This document shows, piece after piece, positions 35,721 through 38,285 of a stretch of DNA of 38,285 bases. The notes under the pieces are model-generated. The model worked only from the letters and a program-made list of their open reading frames with translations. It ran no database searches and was not told the origin of the DNA. This DNA comes from Acaryochloridaceae cyanobacterium RU_4_10 (GTDB taxonomy: Bacteria; Cyanobacteriota; Cyanobacteriia; Thermosynechococcales; Thermosynechococcaceae), in assembly GCA_012032135.1 (NCBI GenBank), contig JAAURS010000002.1, positions 1-38,285 of the forward strand, given 5' to 3'. How positions within the stretch are numbered: the stretch's first letter is position 1; each line of letters begins with the position of its first letter. Made by a program: the position numbers and the translations under genes.

Positions 35721-36598
35721 AGTTGGGTTTAGGAACGGTACAATTTGGTACTGATTACGGTGTTTCTAACCGATTGGGACAGACAGGGCCAGATGAAGTA
35801 GAAAAAATCTTAAAATTTGCTGCTGCCAACGGAATTCATTATCTTGATACAGCCCCTGCTTATGGAAATAGTGAAGCTGTATTAGGGGCTAAGCTAACCC
35901 CCTCTCATCAGTTTCGAATTGTTACCAAGACCATCAAGATCGGCAAATCCACAATTACCGATGATGACGTAAAACTTACCTTAGATGCCTTTACACAGTC
36001 GCTTCGGCAACTACAGCAGGATTCCGTGTATGGTTTACTCGTTCATCATCCAGACGATTTGTTGAGTGCAGGTGGCGATCGATTGATGTCGGAGTTGAAA
36101 GCACTCAAGACTAAAGGATTAGTTAATAAAGTTGGAGTTTCTGTCTACGATCGCGAGGAGATAGACAGGTTATTAGATAAATACTCACTCGACTTAATTC
36201 AAGTTCCCTTAAATGTATTCGATCGAAGGCTGCTGAGGAATGACTATTTGCGATCGATCAAAAATCAAGGCATAGAAATTCATGTTCGTTCGGTATTTTT
36301 GCAAGGTATTTTGTTGATGTCAGCAGAGCAATTACCATCTCATTTGTCTGGATTTTCATCGTATTTAAAACAATGGCGAAAAATATTGAATTTGTATTCA
36401 ATATCACCATTAACTGCCGCTCTTAATTTTGTATCTAATCTTACTGAAGTAGATGCAATGATGATTGGAGTTAATAGTCTCGTTCAGTTAAAGGAGATAG
36501 TTAGTATATCACTCCAAGAGGTTATTCCTCAAGATGATATAATTGGACTGTCTATAGAAGACAGTAATTTGATCGATCCTTCTTTGTGGCATAGATAG
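35717..36598 (+). CDS. Aldo/keto reductase
   Basis: About 293 residues, a TIM-barrel NAD(P)H-dependent reductase. It opens MKLGLGTVQFGTDYGVSNR, with the catalytic pattern YLDTAPAYGNSEAVLGAKL (Asp and Tyr), the lysine in VTKTIKIGK and a histidine in LLVHHPDD. The 4-nt overlap with the aminotransferase gene makes co-translation likely. Aldo/keto reductases of this type occur beside PseB/PseC-like genes in surface-sugar clusters, but which carbonyl is reduced is not known. The C-terminal coenzyme region is less conserved. Confidence 0.85.
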   Translation: MKLGLGTVQFGTDYGVSNRLGQTGPDEVEKILKFAAANGIHYLDTAPAYGNSEAVLGAKLTPSHQFRIVTKTIKIGKSTITDDDVKLTLDAFTQSLRQLQQDSVYGLLVHHPDDLLSAGGDRLMSELKALKTKGLVNKVGVSVYDREEIDRLLDKYSLDLIQVPLNVFDRRLLRNDYLRSIKNQGIEIHVRSVFLQGILLMSAEQLPSHLSGFSSYLKQWRKILNLYSISPLTAALNFVSNLTEVDAMMIGVNSLVQLKEIVSISLQEVIPQDDIIGLSIEDSNLIDPSLWHR

Positions 36599-36709
36599 TA
36601 ATTTGTTAGAGATAGTAACTTGTTTTTTGGCTGGTATTATTTGCATACAACACATTAAAATATCCATTTACTTTAGTTTTTACTCTGCACATTTAGGAGC
36701 GCAATCATT

Positions 36710-37906
36710 ATGTCAACTCTCAACCGTTGTAGCCGTTGTCTATTACCAGAAACTCACGAGACAATATTTTTTGACGAGGCCGGAGTTTGTAATGTTTGTC
36801 GCCAACACGAATTCAAGCAAAACAAAATAGATTGGGATAAAAAAAAGATTGAGTTAGATGAATTGGTAGAAATTTATCGTGGTAAGTATGACTACGATTG
36901 CTTAGTTCCCTTTAGCGGCGGAAAAGATAGCACATGGACACTCTACTATTTGGTAGAACACTATAAACTCAAGCCCTTAGTTGTTCGTTTCGATCATGGT
37001 TTTCTGAGACCTAATCTAATAGAGAACACTACTCGCGTACTTCGTAAATTAGGAGTAGACTTTCACACTTTCACACCTAACTGGAAAGTAGTGCAAAAGT
37101 TAATGCTGCAAAGTTTTTTGGAGAAAGGAGATTTCTGTTGGCATTGTCATACTGGGATCTTTTCTTATCCCATGTGGGTAGCTATTCGGTACAATGTACC
37201 TCTGATTTTCTGGGGGGAACCTTCGTCAGAATACACCTCTTATTACAGTTATGAGCAACCAGAAGAAGTTGATGAAAAGCGGTTTAATCGCTATGTGAAT
37301 TTGGGTATTAACTCAGAAGATATGTTGGTGCGGCTGCAAGGAATGGTAGATGAACGCGATCTCAAGCCTTTCAGCTATCCGCCTTAAAGGAATTACGCCG
37401 CATCCAGTATCGTTCGGTTTGTCTGGGTTCCTATATGCCTTGGGACGTAAAACGCCAATATCAAATAATTCACGACGAACTGGGATGGCAAGGCGATCGA
37501 GTAGAGAATGTACCCCCAGAGTACCAGTACGAAAAGATCGAGTGTTATATGCAGGGTGTTCGTGACTATATCAAGTACATTAAGCGAGGGTATACACGCC
37601 CCTCCCATTTGGCTGCTATTGATATTCGTAATAACCGCATGGATACAACGAAAAGCCATGTCCATGATTTCTGAATACGAAGGTAAACGTCCACCTAGTT
37701 TAGATCTTTTTCTGGAGTTCGTTGGTTTGACAGAGCAGGAATTCTTAAATATTGCCATGAGCCATAGTGTCTCTCCTTACGAACACAATCCCAGCAAAGT
37801 TACTGAAGGAGAGAAGTTGGGTGATTTCGATCGATGGTCTCGTGAAGGTAAAATGGCACGAGAACAAACTGAGATGCAATTAGAAAGATGGAAGCTAAAT
37901 AAATAG
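36710..37906 (+). CDS. WbuX-type N-acetyl sugar amidotransferase, two frameshifts
   Basis: ATP-dependent enzyme that turns the N-acetyl group of a sugar into an acetamidino group, taking ammonia from a HisH/HisF-type pair. It starts MSTLNRCSRCLLPETHETIFFDE with two Cys pairs (CSRC and CNVC), likely zinc-binding, then the PP-loop PFSGGKDSTWTLYYL and VRFDHGFLRPNL. The frame breaks at 37382-37383 (CC, expected CCC) and resumes LKELRRIQYRSVCLGSYMPWDVKRQ. It breaks again around the four A at 37651-37654, consistent with one extra base, and resumes AMSMISEYEGKRPP to the stop at 37906. Joined length is about 398 residues, usual for the family. AGGAG precedes the ATG at 36710. A HisH-like gene follows. 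Confidence 0.85.
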
Positions 37907-38049
37907 AGTTATAGTTATTGGTAGCGATTGAATTCTAGTAATTTGAAGAACGAAAAGTCTTTTTTTAAAGTCAAAATCTTTAAATAAATATTTATCACTA
38001 CCAATAATTATTAACCACTGCGGACTTATGTAGAAGGTCTACTGAATAT

Positions 38050-38285
38050 ATGTTTGAGATTGGTATTGTAGACTATGGAATGGGCAATCTTCGTTCGGTA
38101 TACAGTGCATTGGAAGCAATTGGTGCCACCCCCGTAATTTGTCAGGAAGCACAGGACTTATCTCAGGTGGATAAAATTATCTTACCGGGAGTTGGTGCTA
38201 TTGGTGATTGTATTCAGAACTTAAAAAATAGAGGATTTGTTGAAGTTCTGAATCATCAAGTTTTAGAACAGGGTAAACCTATTCT
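38050..38285 (+). CDS. HisH-like glutamine amidotransferase, 5' part
   Basis: Open from ATG at 38050 to the right edge. It reads MFEIGIVDYGMGNLRSVYSA, then ALEAIGATPVICQEA and KIILPGVGAIGDCIQNL, the N-terminal signature of HisH, the glutaminase subunit of imidazole-glycerol-phosphate synthase. The catalytic Cys-His-Glu triad would lie beyond the window. Placed right after a WbuX-type amidotransferase, it is more likely the WbuY-type paralogue that supplies ammonia for sugar amidination than the histidine enzyme. A WbuZ/HisF-like gene would be expected next. Confidence 0.85.
   Translation, partial: MFEIGIVDYGMGNLRSVYSALEAIGATPVICQEAQDLSQVDKIILPGVGAIGDCIQNLKNRGFVEVLNHQVLEQGKPI

Noticed and set aside
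38050-38285. Histidine biosynthesis hisH
   Set aside because: The sequence fits HisH, but the position after a WbuX-type amidotransferase favours the sugar-amidination paralogue, so I gave no his gene symbol.

Overview
This window is a piece of a cyanobacterial chromosome. GCGATCGC (HIP1) octamers recur throughout. Several genes are typical of oxygenic phototrophs: a CpcS-type phycobilin lyase, Ycf37, CRR7, Thf1/Psb29, a DUF3177 protein and a Mo-nitrogenase C-terminal-domain protein. Gene content suits a filamentous or Leptolyngbya-like cyanobacterium, but I cannot name the genus.

Layout. (1) 1-2180: a 2OG-Fe(II) oxygenase cut by the left edge and a GT4 glycosyltransferase, both on minus. 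(2) 2081-7562: an HxlR regulator facing a minus-strand operon (isochorismatase-like hydrolase, YciI, DUF1772, SDR, flavodoxin, MFS exporter) that looks like an electrophile or quinone stress module. It ends in a decayed porin and a second, truncated copy of the MFS C-terminus. (3) 7573-10034: rubrerythrin, an AraC regulator, and a remnant-rich gap. (4) 10035-14197: a three-gene minus operon of two glycosyltransferases and AsnB. (5) 14297-19944: a signalling cluster with a REC-wHTH-Hpt-REC-REC-GGDEF regulator, a PAS-PAS histidine kinase and a single-domain receiver, plus a membrane protein. (6) 20143-32838: housekeeping and photosynthesis-related genes. (7) 32868-38285: a plus-strand sugar operon with RmlC, a PseB-type dehydratase, a PseC-type aminotransferase, an aldo/keto reductase, a WbuX-type amidotransferase and a HisH-like glutaminase running off the right edge. 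It predicts an amidinated deoxyamino sugar on a surface glycan.

Two cross-cutting observations matter most. First, about 13 of some 40 genes carry one or two small frame breaks although both halves align with one protein. Most breaks are one base missing from a homopolymer, and about five touch a CGATCG/HIP1 site. This points to systematic sequencing error more than to gene decay, so I give corrected spans. Second, a 17-bp direct repeat, TGTGAATWWTTTGTGAA (two TGTGAA hexamers 11 bp apart), occurs 50-120 bp upstream of three minus-strand transcription units: the 2OG oxygenase, the GT4 gene, and the GT-GT-AsnB operon. It may be an undescribed glycan-gene operator.
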